This document shows positions 8,059 to 17,699 of a stretch of 39,166 nt of DNA, one piece after another; position 1 is the stretch's first letter, and every line of letters starts with the position of its first letter. The translations under genes were made by a program, and so were the position numbers. Source of the DNA: Deinococcus marmoris DSM 12784 (lineage in GTDB: Bacteria > Deinococcota > Deinococci > Deinococcales > Deinococcaceae); assembly GCF_000701405.1 (NCBI RefSeq), contig NZ_JNIV01000041.1, forward strand, positions 1 through 39,166, read 5' to 3'. The notes below the pieces were generated by a model. That model saw only the letters and a program-made list of their open reading frames with translations. It searched no databases and was not told the origin of the DNA.

Positions 8059-9077
8059 GATTTGCGCTCCTCTTGCAGGCGTTTTGCCGCCCGGCGCGAT
8101 ACCAGCATGTCGATGCTGATGGCGGCCAGCAGCAGTGCGCCCTGAATGGCCTGCTGATAGAAGCCGGGGGCGCGCAGCGTGACCAGGGCGCTACCCATCA
8201 CGCCCAGCAGTAGCGCCCCCAGACCCGCGCCCAGCAGCGTGCCGACGCCGCCGTTGATGCTCACGCCGCCCACCACCGCCGCCGCGATGACCTGCAACTC
8301 CAGCCCTGCCCCGGCGGTGGCGTCCACCGTGCCGAAACGCGCCAGATACAGCACGCCCGCCAGCCCGGCAATTGCCCCGCTGAGAACAAACCCGGTCATG
8401 GTGCGCCGCGTGACGTTGATCCCGGCCAGCACGGCGGCCTCGCTGTTGGAGCCGACGGCGTAGTATTCGCGCCCGCCCCGGTATGAGCGCAGGTAGAACG
8501 CGAAGCCGATCAGCACCGCCACCGCCAGCAGCACCAGATTGGGCACGCCCAGCACACTGCCGGTGCCGAAGCCCAGGAAAGAAGGCGGCAGGTTGCTGGC
8601 GTTGATCTGCCCGCCGCTGACCACCGCGTAGGTAATGCCCCGGAACACGTACAGCGTGCCCAGCGTGGCGACCAGGGCCGGAACCTTGCCGTAGGCGACG
8701 AGCAGACCGTTGACACTCCCCAGCACCGCGCCCAGCCCCAGCCCGAACAGCAGGGCCAGCGGCACCGGCATTCCAGGGTTGGCGACGAACAGCGAGCCGG
8801 TCAGAAAGGCGCTGAGGCCCACGGTGCTGCTCACGCTCAGATCGACGTGCTTCATCAGCAGCACCAGCGTCTGTCCCACCACCAGCAGGGCGATGATCGA
8901 CACGTTCAGCAGCAGATCGCGCACGCTGCCGAAGCTGAGGAACAGCGGATTGATCACGGCAGTTCCCAGCGTGACCAGCAGCAACAGCCCCACCAGACTG
9001 ACCTCGCGGGCCATCAGCAGGCGGCTCAGCCAGCCGGGGGAAGCTGGGGCGGAGGCGGGCACGGAACGCTCAGTCAT
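8055..9077 (-). CDS. rhaP: Rhamnose ABC transporter permease
   Basis: A 340-residue CUT2-type permease paralogous to the next gene. It carries [20 protein letters not shown], a variant of the family's conserved membrane motif, and [15 protein letters not shown], the coupling loop towards the ATPase. Multiple Leu/Val-rich transmembrane helices are evident. The reading frame is open 24 nt further upstream, but ATG at 9077 overlaps the rhaT stop (ATGA), the usual coupling arrangement, and gives the sensible N terminus [11 protein letters not shown]. The C terminus is Arg/Lys-rich and cytoplasmic. It works as a heterodimer with RhaQ. Confidence 0.9.
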   Translation of the reverse strand: MTERSVPASAPASPGWLSRLLMAREVSLVGLLLLVTLGTAVINPLFLSFGSVRDLLLNVSIIALLVVGQTLVLLMKHVDLSVSSTVGLSAFLTGSLFVANPGMPVPLALLFGLGLGAVLGSVNGLLVAYGKVPALVATLGTLYVFRGITYAVVSGGQINASNLPPSFLGFGTGSVLGVPNLVLLAVAVLIGFAFYLRSYRGGREYYAVGSNSEAAVLAGINVTRRTMTGFVLSGAIAGLAGVLYLARFGTVDATAGAGLELQVIAAAVVGGVSINGGVGTLLGAGLGALLLGVMGSALVTLRAPGFYQQAIQGALLLAAISIDMLVSRRAAKRLQEERKS

Positions 9078-10603
9078 GCTGCACCCGCCTGCTTGGCCCA
9101 AGCCCGCTGCCCCGTTGCCAGATACATCACGGCTTCCTCGTTGGCCTCCGCGCGGCTCAGTTCGCCCACCAGTTGTCCCTCACGCATGACCAGAATGCGG
9201 TCTGCCATGCCCAGCACTTCGGGCAAGTCGCTGGAGATCATCAGCACGGCCAGACCAGAGGCCGCCAGTTCCGCCAGCGTCTTATGCACCTCGGCCTTCG
9301 CGCCCACGTCCACGCCGCGCGTGGGTTCATCCACGATCAGCACGCTGGGGTTGGTGGACAGCCATTTTGCCAGCACCACCTTCTGCTGGTTGCCGCCCGA
9401 CAGGCTGCTGACCGGATCGCTCAGGCGGTGCGCCTTGAGCTGGAGTTTGCTCGTCCAGTTCTGCGCGTTCTCAGCCTCCGCCTTTCGGTTCATAAGCAGG
9501 CCACCCGTCAGGCGGTTCAGGATGGCGAGGTTGGCGTTGCGCTCGATGCTCAGATCCATCACCAGACCCTGCTGGCGGCGGTCTTCGGGCACCAGGCCCA
9601 GCCCAGCGCTCATGGCCGCGCGCGTGCTGTTCGGCTGAATTACAGCGTCGCCTATGCGAACCTCGCCGCCACTGCGCGGATCGATGCCGAAGATGGCGCG
9701 GGCCACCTCGCTGCGCCCGGCCCCCACCAGTCCGGCCAGAGCGACGATTTCACCGCGCCGCACCTCAAAGGAAATATCGGAGAACATCTTCGGCTGGCTC
9801 AGGTTGCGGACGGACAGGGCCACCTCGCCCAGAGTCATCTCGCCGCGCGGGTACAGGTCACCCAGTTCACGGCCCACCATCTGCTTGACCACCAGATCGG
9901 TGTCGTAGTCGCTGATCGGCCCGGTGCTGACCCAGGTGCCGTCGCGCATGACGGTCACGCGCTGGCACTCGGCAAACACTTCTTCCAGCCGGTGCGTGAT
10001 GAACAGCACCGCCGCGCCGCGTTCCCGCAGGGCGCGCACCACCCGGAACAGCCGGTCTGTTTCGGACAGCGTGAGGGCCGCCGTCGGCTCGTCCATGATC
10101 AACACGTTGGCGTTCAGGGACAGCGCTTTGGCAATCTCGACGAGTTGCTGATCGGCGATGCTCAGGCCGCGCACGGGCCGCGAGGGATCGAGGGCCACGC
10201 CCAGTTCGCGCAGCAGCTCCGTGACGCGGGCGTTCATGGCGCGGGTGTCGATGCGGCCCAGCCCAGCGCGTGGTTGCCGTCCCATCAGCACGTTCTCGGC
10301 CACGGACAGATCGGGGAACAGGGTGGGTTCCTGGTAAATGATGGCAATTCCAGCCGCCGTCGCCTCGCCGGGCGAGTGGAAATCGGCACTTTTGCCCGCC
10401 ACGGTCAGACTGCCACCTTCGCGGCGGTGAACCCCGGCCAGAATCTTGACGAAGGTGCTTTTGCCCGCGCCGTTCTCGCCCAGCAGTGCGTGCGCCTCAC
10501 CGGGAAATAGGTCAATGCTCACGTCGGACAGCGCCTGAACTGGCCCGAAGGACTTGCTGGCGTGGCTGAGACTGAGCAGCGGTTGGATAGTTTGAGGCTG
10601 CAT
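9074..10603 (-). CDS. rhaT: Rhamnose ABC transporter ATP-binding protein (double NBD)
   Basis: A 509-residue protein with two fused nucleotide-binding domains, as in RbsA/RhaT-type sugar importers. The first has Walker [10 protein letters not shown] (residues 42-50), signature LSIADQQ and Walker [12 protein letters not shown]. The second has a degenerate Walker A region ([11 protein letters not shown]), signature [15 protein letters not shown] and Walker [13 protein letters not shown]. Degeneracy of one site is typical of the family. It energises RhaP/RhaQ at the cytoplasmic face. The start ATG at 10603 gives an N terminus just before the first beta strand; the frame is open further upstream, but that region is inside rhaM. 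It lies 10 nt after the rhaM stop. Confidence 0.93.
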   Translation of the reverse strand: MQPQTIQPLLSLSHASKSFGPVQALSDVSIDLFPGEAHALLGENGAGKSTFVKILAGVHRREGGSLTVAGKSADFHSPGEATAAGIAIIYQEPTLFPDLSVAENVLMGRQPRAGLGRIDTRAMNARVTELLRELGVALDPSRPVRGLSIADQQLVEIAKALSLNANVLIMDEPTAALTLSETDRLFRVVRALRERGAAVLFITHRLEEVFAECQRVTVMRDGTWVSTGPISDYDTDLVVKQMVGRELGDLYPRGEMTLGEVALSVRNLSQPKMFSDISFEVRRGEIVALAGLVGAGRSEVARAIFGIDPRSGGEVRIGDAVIQPNSTRAAMSAGLGLVPEDRRQQGLVMDLSIERNANLAILNRLTGGLLMNRKAEAENAQNWTSKLQLKAHRLSDPVSSLSGGNQQKVVLAKWLSTNPSVLIVDEPTRGVDVGAKAEVHKTLAELAASGLAVLMISSDLPEVLGMADRILVMREGQLVGELSRAEANEEAVMYLATGQRAWAKQAGAA

Positions 10604-10613
10604 ATTCTGAAGC

Positions 10614-10949
10614 TCAGTCAAGGTGAAACACCTCTTCCAGTTGCAAGAAGCCCTCGTCCGGGTTGCCCTCAAGCTCCACGAAAAACGGGGCCATTTCCGC
10701 CTGCCAGCGGGCGTTCACGTCGCGCCGCGCCATGCCTTCGCGGGCGGCCTGAAGATCGGGCGTTTCAAAGTAGCCGATCAGCAGGCCGTCGTCTTTCAGA
10801 AACAGCGAATAGTTGTGCCAGCCCGTCTCGCTCAGGGCCGCGAGCATCTCCGGCCACACCGCGCGGTGGCGTTCCCGGTACTCCGCGAGGCGCTCCGGGC
10901 GCACCTGGAGCAGAAAACAGACCCGTTGTGGTTGGGCAGGATGGGACAT
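10614..10949 (-). CDS. rhaM: L-rhamnose mutarotase
   Basis: A 111-residue protein of the RhaM/YiiL family, which interconverts alpha and beta anomers of L-rhamnose so that the isomerase receives its preferred form. Tyr24 and His28 in [12 protein letters not shown] correspond to the catalytic Tyr/His of the E. coli enzyme, and the [17 protein letters not shown] segment is the conserved beta core of this dimeric alpha/beta barrel. The ATG at 10949 has AGGAGT at 10955-10960. It is the first gene of the minus-strand transporter operon and is divergent from the DeoR regulator. This gene ties the neighbouring transporter to rhamnose specifically. Confidence 0.93.
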   Translation of the reverse strand: MSHPAQPQRVCFLLQVRPERLAEYRERHRAVWPEMLAALSETGWHNYSLFLKDDGLLIGYFETPDLQAAREGMARRDVNARWQAEMAPFFVELEGNPDEGFLQLEEVFHLD

Positions 10950-11008
10950 CAAAGACTCCTGAGAAAGTGGGGGGCCGCCGGGGCCTGCCTGGGTTGAGGT
11001 ACGGAAAG

Positions 11009-11039
11009 TATCTAAGCATAAGCCCACACAACATTGCAA
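11009..11039 (-). promoter_or_regulatory. Promoter of the rhaMTPQS operon
   Basis: On the minus strand TTGCAA (11034-11039) and TAGATA (11009-11014) are separated by 19 nt and would start transcription near 11002, giving a ~50-nt leader before the rhaM Shine-Dalgarno. The spacer is long, so the promoter may need an activator or escape repression weakly. The -35 lies inside the inverted repeat at 11028-11050. Confidence 0.45.
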
Positions 11040-11050
11040 GACCCTGTTGT
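11028..11050. promoter_or_regulatory. Candidate operator of the DeoR-family rhamnose regulator
   Basis: ACAACA (11028-11033) and TGTTGT (11045-11050) are perfect inverted repeats with 11 nt between, so their centres are about 17 nt apart, close to two helical turns. The site overlaps the -35 elements of both divergent promoters, where a single repressor could control transport and catabolism together. No second copy was seen before rhaI, the aldolase gene or rhaB, which fits one long operon. Confidence 0.5.
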
Positions 11051-11074
11051 ATTTTGTGACTTTGATGTTAGGAT
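11047..11074 (+). promoter_or_regulatory. Promoter of deoR-rhaI operon, leaderless type
   Basis: TTGTAT (11047-11052), a 16-nt spacer and TAGGAT (11069-11074) form a plausible sigma-70-type promoter. The -10 ends 6 nt before the ATG at 11081 and no Shine-Dalgarno is present, so the regulator mRNA probably begins at or next to its start codon. Confidence 0.5.
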
Positions 11075-11080
11075 ACCGCC

Positions 11081-11857
11081 ATGCATTCAGAGATCATGGC
11101 TCCCCTGCCGGGGCGTCAGCAGGACATTCTGCGCCGTGCCCTGAGCGATAAAGTGGTGCGGATCAAGGATCTGGCCGCCGACTTCGGCGTTCACGAAATG
11201 ACCGTGCGGCGCGATATTGACGCCCTGTGCGAACAGGGCAAACTGCTGCGCGTCCACGGCGGCGCACAACTGCTGGAGCGCACCGCCGAGGAACTGTCGC
11301 AGTCCATGCGCGCCGCGCAGAACGTGGACGCCAAGGAACGCATCGCCCGCGCCGCTTTGATTCTGATTCAGGACGGCGATACGGTGGCGCTGGACGCCAG
11401 CACGACGAGTCTGGCGCTGGCCCGCTTGCTGCCCGCCCGTCAGGTTCAGGCCATCACCTGTAGTTTGGACGCCGCCAACGTGTTGGCCGCAGGGGGCGTG
11501 CCCTTCCTGATGGCGGGCGGCAACTTTCACGCTCCGGCCCGCTCGTTCGTGGGCGCATTCTTCACCGACACCATCGAGCGGCTGCACCCAGATCTTGTCT
11601 TTTTTTCAGCAAAAGGCTACACGCCGGACGCCGGATTCACCGATCCGCATCTGCCCGAGGTGGGCGCGAAACGGGCGCTGGTCCGCAGTGGCAGCAGCGT
11701 GGTGGCACTGGTGGACAGCAGCAAGTTTGGCCGCAAGGCGCTGGCGACGATTGCCGATCACAGCGATATCAACACCCTGATCACCGACGCCGATCCCGAC
11801 GCCGAACTGAAATCCCGCCTGGACAACGACGACATTCAACTGATCGTGGCCCCGTGA
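11081..11857 (+). CDS. DeoR-family transcriptional regulator, probable rhamnose repressor
   Basis: A 258-residue DeoR/GlpR-type regulator. Residues about 11-62 are the winged helix-turn-helix, with the recognition region [19 protein letters not shown] and the family's HGGA turn at 59-62. Residues ~85-240 are the sugar-phosphate-binding DeoRC domain, with [17 protein letters not shown] and [13 protein letters not shown]. Such proteins normally repress and are released by a phosphorylated pathway intermediate, here perhaps rhamnulose 1-phosphate (inference). ATG at 11081 is preferred over ATG at 11096 because the -10 element sits 6 nt before it. It is divergent from rhaM and heads the rhaI operon, 37 nt before rhaI, so it likely controls both directions. 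Confidence 0.9.
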   Translation: MHSEIMAPLPGRQQDILRRALSDKVVRIKDLAADFGVHEMTVRRDIDALCEQGKLLRVHGGAQLLERTAEELSQSMRAAQNVDAKERIARAALILIQDGDTVALDASTTSLALARLLPARQVQAITCSLDAANVLAAGGVPFLMAGGNFHAPARSFVGAFFTDTIERLHPDLVFFSAKGYTPDAGFTDPHLPEVGAKRALVRSGSSVVALVDSSKFGRKALATIADHSDINTLITDADPDAELKSRLDNDDIQLIVAP

Positions 11858-11894
11858 TGCCCAGCACGGTGATGCCCGCTCTCTGGAGGAACCT

Positions 11895-13097
<1,203 letters not shown>

Positions 13098-13110
13098 AGC
13101 CTTTCTCTTT

Positions 13111-13165
13111 GCTCCTCTCTCCTTGCGGGGGAGGCTGGGAGGGGGGAACCGCAAGCGCCCTCCCA
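13111..13165. repeat. GC-rich hairpin repeat fragment between rhaI and the aldolase gene
   Basis: The stretch GCTCCTCTCTCCTTGCGGGG followed by GAGGCTGGGAGGGGGG resembles the right half of the repeat at 15390-15470 (CTCCCTCTTTATGGGGGAG, then GTTGGGGAGGGGG). It can fold back on itself through its C-rich and G-rich arms. No coding capacity is seen. The rest of 13098-13241 holds only the aldolase Shine-Dalgarno. Confidence 0.5.
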
Positions 13166-13241
13166 GCGACACTCCTCACTCTCAAGCTCCAAATCTCTTA
13201 AAGCTGCTGCCGTCTCTCACCCCGATCAAGGAGCTGCCCAC

Positions 13242-15344
13242 ATGACCGAAACCCAGACCCGCACCGCCTCCACCCATTCTGGCCTGCCCGAAAACCGCTG
13301 GAACGACGCCGCCGCGCCCAAATCAGACGGCCTTGCCAGCCTGACCTACCGCTCCAACTTGCTGGGTGCGGACCGCACGCTGGTCAATATCTACGGCGGC
13401 AACACCAGCACCAAGAGCGTCGAAATTGATCACCTGGGCCGCGACGTGACGGTGCTGTGGGTTAAGGGTTCGGGTTCGGACATCGCCAGCATCACCGAGA
13501 AAGGATTTGCCGGACTCAAGCTGGATGAGGTCCTGCCCCTCTTTGACCGCCCCAGCATGAGCGACGAGGAGATGACGGCGTATCTGGACCGCACGGCGTT
13601 TGAAGTGGGCCGTCCGCGCCAGAGCATCGAGACGCTGCTGCATGCCTTCGTGCCCGCCAAGCATGTGGATCACACGCACCCGGACGCGATTATCGCCATT
13701 GCCTGCACCCCCAATGGCCCTGACATCATGCGCGAAATTTACGGCGATAGGGCGGCCTGGGTGGACTACATCCGCCCCGGCTTCACCCTGAGCCAGCAGA
13801 TCGGCGCGGCGGTGCGCGACAATCCGGGGCTGGAAGCCGTGGTGATGGGCAAGCATGGACTGGTGACCTGGGGCGACACGTCGAAAGAGAGTTACGAATC
13901 CACCCTCAAAATCATCGGCGAGGCGCAGGCATATCTGGAGGCCCACGCCGAGGCCCAGCCCTTCGGCGGCGCGAAAGTCCAGAGCGTGCCAGCCGACGAA
14001 CGCGACGCCCTTTTATTCAGCGTTCTGCCCATTTTGCGCGGCGCGATGAAGGGGGCGCGGCCCGTGATTCTGGAAGTGGACACCTCGCCGAACATCATGG
14101 AATTCGTCAACTCCAACGCCGCCGCCGAATTGTCGCAGGTGGGCGCGGCTTGCCCGGATCATCTGGTGCATACCAAACGCGTGCCGCTGTACCTGGACTG
14201 GACCCCGGAGCAGGGACTGGACGCTCTGAAAGCCGCCGCGCAGGAGGGCGTGACCCGCTTCAAGACCGAGTACGCTGCGTATTTCGACGGCAACAAGGGC
14301 GACGGCGATGTGATGTTCACGCCCGCGCCGCGCGTGGTATTGATTCCGGGCCTGGGCATGGTCAACAGCGGCCCGGACGCTCAGGGGGCCGACGTGTCAC
14401 GTCAGCTCTACACCCGCGCCATTCAGGTCATGAAATCGGCCAGCAGTCTGGGCGGCTTCGTGTCATTGAGCGCCGCCGAGAGCTACGCGATTGAATACTG
14501 GCCGCTGGAACTGTACAAACTGAGCCTCAAGCCTGCGCCCAAGGCGTTGGAAGGGCATGTGGCCCTGGTCACCGGTGCGGCCAGCGGTATCGGGCGGGCG
14601 ATTGCCCACCGGCTCGCGGCGGACGGCGCGCACATCGTTATCGCCGATCTGAACGCAGACGGTGGGCAGACGGTGGCCGATGAGGTCACCAAAGGGCGCG
14701 GCCACCGCCGGGGCACCGCCGTTTCCATGAACGTGACCGAGGAGGGGCAGGTCATCCATGCGTACCAGCACGCCGTCCTGACCTACGGCGGCGTGGACAT
14801 CGCCGTCAACAACGCCGGAATCGCGTCCAGCGCCCCCATCGAAGACACCAGCCTGGAAATGTGGAACCGTAACCAGAGCATCCTTTCCACCGGCTACTTT
14901 CTGGTGGCCCGTGAGGCATTCAAGCTGATGCGGGCGCAGGCCACGGGCGGCAGTCTGGTGTTTATCGGCAGCAAGAACAGCGTGGCGGCGGGCAAGAACG
15001 CGGCGGCTTACAGCGCGGCCAAGGCGGCAGAGTTGCATCTGGCCCGCTGTCTGGCTGAAGAAGGCGGCGCGGCGGGCATCCGCGTCAACTCGGTGCTGCC
15101 CGACGGCATCCTGGCCGGAAGCAGCATCTGGGACGGCAAGTGGCGGGCCGAACGCGCGGCGACGTATGGCCTCCAGCCCGATCAGCTCGAAGAGTTCTAC
15201 CGCAACCGCACCACCCTGAAGGTCAATGTGTTCCCCGAAGATATTGCCGAGGCGACGTACTGGCTGATCTCGCCCGCCGCCGCGAAGACGACGGGCGGCG
15301 TGATCACGGTGGACGGGGGCGTGCCGACAGCGTATGTGCGGTGA
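13242..15344 (+). CDS. Bifunctional rhamnulose-1-phosphate aldolase / short-chain dehydrogenase
   Basis: A 700-residue fusion. Residues ~1-430 are a class II aldolase/adducin domain with zinc ligand candidates His141, His144, His146 (HVDHTHPDAI) and His205 (MGKHGLVTWG). Residues ~437-700 are an SDR with VTGAASGIG, NNAG and the catalytic Tyr590-x3-Lys594 pair (YSAAKA). This architecture is the RhaEW/YuxG type. The aldolase part splits L-rhamnulose 1-phosphate into DHAP and L-lactaldehyde, and the dehydrogenase part is thought to oxidise lactaldehyde to L-lactate with NAD+. AAGGAG precedes the ATG. Downstream lutABC would then consume the lactate, so the whole C6 sugar reaches central metabolism. 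The domain calls are firm; the lactaldehyde activity is family inference. Confidence 0.93.
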   Translation: MTETQTRTASTHSGLPENRWNDAAAPKSDGLASLTYRSNLLGADRTLVNIYGGNTSTKSVEIDHLGRDVTVLWVKGSGSDIASITEKGFAGLKLDEVLPLFDRPSMSDEEMTAYLDRTAFEVGRPRQSIETLLHAFVPAKHVDHTHPDAIIAIACTPNGPDIMREIYGDRAAWVDYIRPGFTLSQQIGAAVRDNPGLEAVVMGKHGLVTWGDTSKESYESTLKIIGEAQAYLEAHAEAQPFGGAKVQSVPADERDALLFSVLPILRGAMKGARPVILEVDTSPNIMEFVNSNAAAELSQVGAACPDHLVHTKRVPLYLDWTPEQGLDALKAAAQEGVTRFKTEYAAYFDGNKGDGDVMFTPAPRVVLIPGLGMVNSGPDAQGADVSRQLYTRAIQVMKSASSLGGFVSLSAAESYAIEYWPLELYKLSLKPAPKALEGHVALVTGAASGIGRAIAHRLAADGAHIVIADLNADGGQTVADEVTKGRGHRRGTAVSMNVTEEGQVIHAYQHAVLTYGGVDIAVNNAGIASSAPIEDTSLEMWNRNQSILSTGYFLVAREAFKLMRAQATGGSLVFIGSKNSVAAGKNAAAYSAAKAAELHLARCLAEEGGAAGIRVNSVLPDGILAGSSIWDGKWRAERAATYGLQPDQLEEFYRNRTTLKVNVFPEDIAEATYWLISPAAAKTTGGVITVDGGVPTAYVR

Positions 15345-15474
15345 GGCGAGTTCGCTACGCTCACCACCCCCTCTGTCGCTACGCGACATCTCCCCCATGA
15401 AGAGGGAGAAGAAAAACAAGGACTGCGTTATTAGCTCCCTCCCTCTTTATGGGGGAGGGTTGGGGAGGGGGTAG
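15345..15474. repeat. Long hairpin repeat inside the rhamnose operon
   Basis: CTCCCCCATGAAGAGGGAG (15390-15408) and CTCCCTCTTTATGGGGGAG (15439-15457) are complementary at 18 of 19 positions. Further outside, CCCCCTC (from about 15367) can pair with the GAGGGGG ending near 15471. The element fills the gap between the aldolase and rhaB genes on the operon strand and has no T-tract. Its right flank (GGGGAGGGGG) is the only strong purine run before the rhaB ATG. It belongs to the same broad repeat type as 13111-13165. Confidence 0.7.
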
Positions 15475-15480
15475 GCGAGC

Positions 15481-16947
15481 ATGGCGTCCCAAAACCAATC
15501 CAACCAAAACAGCCACGAGTCCCACGCCACACGCCGCTTCATTGCCATTGACCTGGGTGCTTCCAGTGGCCGCGTCGCCCTCGGCACGCTGGAAGGCGGC
15601 AAACTCCATGTCGAGATTCTCCACCGCTTTCCCAACGGCGGCGTTCCAGTGCGCGGCCAGCTCTACTGGGACATCCTGGGCCTGTGGCGCGAGGTCCTGC
15701 ACGGCCTGAAACTGGCGTCGCGGCACGGCGAGATCGCCAGTGTGGGCGTCAATTCCTGGGCGGTGGATTATGGGCTGCTGGACGGGCGCGGCGACCTGCT
15801 GGGGCAGATTCACCACTACCGCAGCCCTCGCCTGAGCAGCGTGATGGAGCGCGTGCGGGCGCAACTGTCCGATGAGCGGATTTACGACGCCACTGGCATT
15901 CAATTTCTGCCCTTCAACACCCTGTATCAGCTTGCCGCCGAAGCGCCCGAACATCTGGTCCGCGCGCAGACGATGTTGATGGTGCCTGACCTCCTCCACT
16001 TCTGGCTGTGCGGTGTGGCCGTGACCGAAAGGACGAACGCCAGCAGCACGCAGTTTTTCAATCCGCAAACTGGAACGTGGGCGGCGGAGCTACTGAACGC
16101 GCTGGAGATTCCAACTGGAATGCTGCCGCGCATCGTCGAAGCTGGCAGCGTCCTGGGGGAACTTTTGCCGGAGGTGTCCCGCGAAACCGGGCTGGGCGGC
16201 GTTCAGGTCATCGCGCCTGCCACGCACGACACGGCCTCTGCCGTCGCCGCCGTGCCTGCCGATGGTGACGGGTGGGCCTATGTGTCCAGCGGCACCTGGA
16301 GTCTGGTGGGCATCGAGACGCCCCAGCCGGTCATCACGCCGCGCACACGGGCGGAAAACCTGACCAACGAGTCAGGCGTCAGTGTTGATGGTCAGGGGGC
16401 AACCACCCGACTCCTCAAAAACGTGATGGGGCTGTGGATCATCCAGCAGTGCAATGAGGGTTGGGGATTGGAATACGGCGAACTCTACGCGCAGGCGCAG
16501 GCTGTTGAGGGTGGCCCGCTCATAGACCCGGACGACGCCCGATTTTCACCACCCGGCACGGATATGCCCGTGCGCGTCCAGACTTATTGCCGTGAGACGG
16601 GTCAGGCGGTGCCACAGACGCCAGCAGAGATCACCCGCTGTGTGCTGGACAGCCTGGCCCACAGAACGGCGCAGATTCTGGACGTGCTGGAAGACGTCAG
16701 TGGGCAGCCCATCAGCACGGTTCATATCGTGGGCGGCGGCTCGCAGATCGGCGTTCTGAATCAGCTCATCGCCGATGCCAGCGGCAAAACGGTGGTCGCT
16801 GGCCCGGTGGAGGCGACGTTGATGGGCAACCTGCTGATTCAGGCGGGCGCATCCCTGCCCGAAGTGCGTCAGATCGTGCGAGATTCGTGCGACTTGCGGA
16901 CGTTTCTCCCTCGCCAGAGCGCGCCGCACGCGGTAGAGTCGAGGTAG
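15481..16947 (+). CDS. rhaB: Rhamnulokinase
   Basis: A 488-residue FGGY carbohydrate kinase. The N-terminal phosphate loop is IAIDLGASSGRVALG (residues 21-35), which carries the RhaB-type AS-SGR in place of the more usual GTTS, and the catalytic base is Asp250 in THDTASAV. The ATP-domain motifs SSGTWSLVG and VGGGSQIGVLNQLIADA lie further on. It phosphorylates L-rhamnulose to the 1-phosphate before the aldolase step. The first 18 residues are Asn/Gln/Ser/His-rich and probably an unstructured tail. ATG at 15481 is the first in-frame start; its nearest strong purine run, GGAGG at 15464-15468, is 12 nt away and lies in the repeat, so translation may be weak. lutA follows 8 nt after the stop. Confidence 0.93.
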   Translation: MASQNQSNQNSHESHATRRFIAIDLGASSGRVALGTLEGGKLHVEILHRFPNGGVPVRGQLYWDILGLWREVLHGLKLASRHGEIASVGVNSWAVDYGLLDGRGDLLGQIHHYRSPRLSSVMERVRAQLSDERIYDATGIQFLPFNTLYQLAAEAPEHLVRAQTMLMVPDLLHFWLCGVAVTERTNASSTQFFNPQTGTWAAELLNALEIPTGMLPRIVEAGSVLGELLPEVSRETGLGGVQVIAPATHDTASAVAAVPADGDGWAYVSSGTWSLVGIETPQPVITPRTRAENLTNESGVSVDGQGATTRLLKNVMGLWIIQQCNEGWGLEYGELYAQAQAVEGGPLIDPDDARFSPPGTDMPVRVQTYCRETGQAVPQTPAEITRCVLDSLAHRTAQILDVLEDVSGQPISTVHIVGGGSQIGVLNQLIADASGKTVVAGPVEATLMGNLLIQAGASLPEVRQIVRDSCDLRTFLPRQSAPHAVESR

Positions 16948-16955
16948 ACCTTCAC

Positions 16956-17699
16956 ATGCAAATTGACCTGTTCATTACCTGTATCAATGACGCCATGTTC
17001 CCGCGCACCGGGCAGGCCACCGTGCGCCTCCTGGAGCGGCTGGGCCAGACCGTGCGCTTCAACGCCAACCAGACCTGTTGCGGCCAGATGCACCTGAACA
17101 CCGGCTACCGTGACGACGCCCTGAAGCTGATCCGAAAATTCGTGGACGACTACCGGGATTCGGAGGTGGTGGTGATGCCCAGCGGCTCCTGTGCGGCGAT
17201 GGTGCGCGAATTGTACCCGGAGGCGGCGAAGTGGGGCGGCGATCAGGACTTGCTGCGCGAGGTGGAGGAACTGGCCCCCAGGGTGTTTGAACTCAGCGAA
17301 TTTCTGGTGAATAAATTGGGCGTAGACGACGTGGGCGCGTACTATCCGCACCGCGTCACCTACCACCCCACCTGCCACGCCATGCGCGTGCTGCGGGTGG
17401 GCGACGCGCCCCTCAAACTGCTGAGAAACGTGCGCGGGATGACCCTGCTGGAACTGGAAGGCAGCGAGGAGTGTTGCGGCTTCGGCGGCACCTTCAGCGT
17501 CAAAAATCCCGACGTGAGCGCCGCCATGCTGGCCGACAAGACCCGCCACATCCTGGATACCGGCGCGGAGGTCTGCACGGCTGGCGACAATTCCTGCCTG
17601 CTGCACATCGGCGGCGGTCTGCACCGCCTCAGAAGTGGCGCAGGAACCGTCCATCTGGCCGAGATTCTGGCGAGTACTGAAGGGGAGGTCTTCGCATGA
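16956..17699 (+). CDS. lutA: Lactate utilization protein A, (Fe-S)-binding
   Basis: A 247-residue protein with two cysteine-rich CCG domains. CCGQMHLNTGY at residues 41-51 and CCGFGGTFSV at 173-182 are the cluster-binding repeats shared with glycolate oxidase GlcF and heterodisulfide reductase HdrB; a further CHAMR motif lies near 143. LutA, LutB and LutC together oxidise L-lactate to pyruvate. The open frame runs upstream into rhaB, but ATG at 16956 is chosen because it starts the canonical MQIDLFITC and follows GAGGT at 16941. It sits 8 nt after rhaB and overlaps lutB by 4 nt (ATGA). Its place directly after the rhamnose genes implies that lactate from rhamnose is its substrate. Confidence 0.9.
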   Translation: MQIDLFITCINDAMFPRTGQATVRLLERLGQTVRFNANQTCCGQMHLNTGYRDDALKLIRKFVDDYRDSEVVVMPSGSCAAMVRELYPEAAKWGGDQDLLREVEELAPRVFELSEFLVNKLGVDDVGAYYPHRVTYHPTCHAMRVLRVGDAPLKLLRNVRGMTLLELEGSEECCGFGGTFSVKNPDVSAAMLADKTRHILDTGAEVCTAGDNSCLLHIGGGLHRLRSGAGTVHLAEILASTEGEVFA

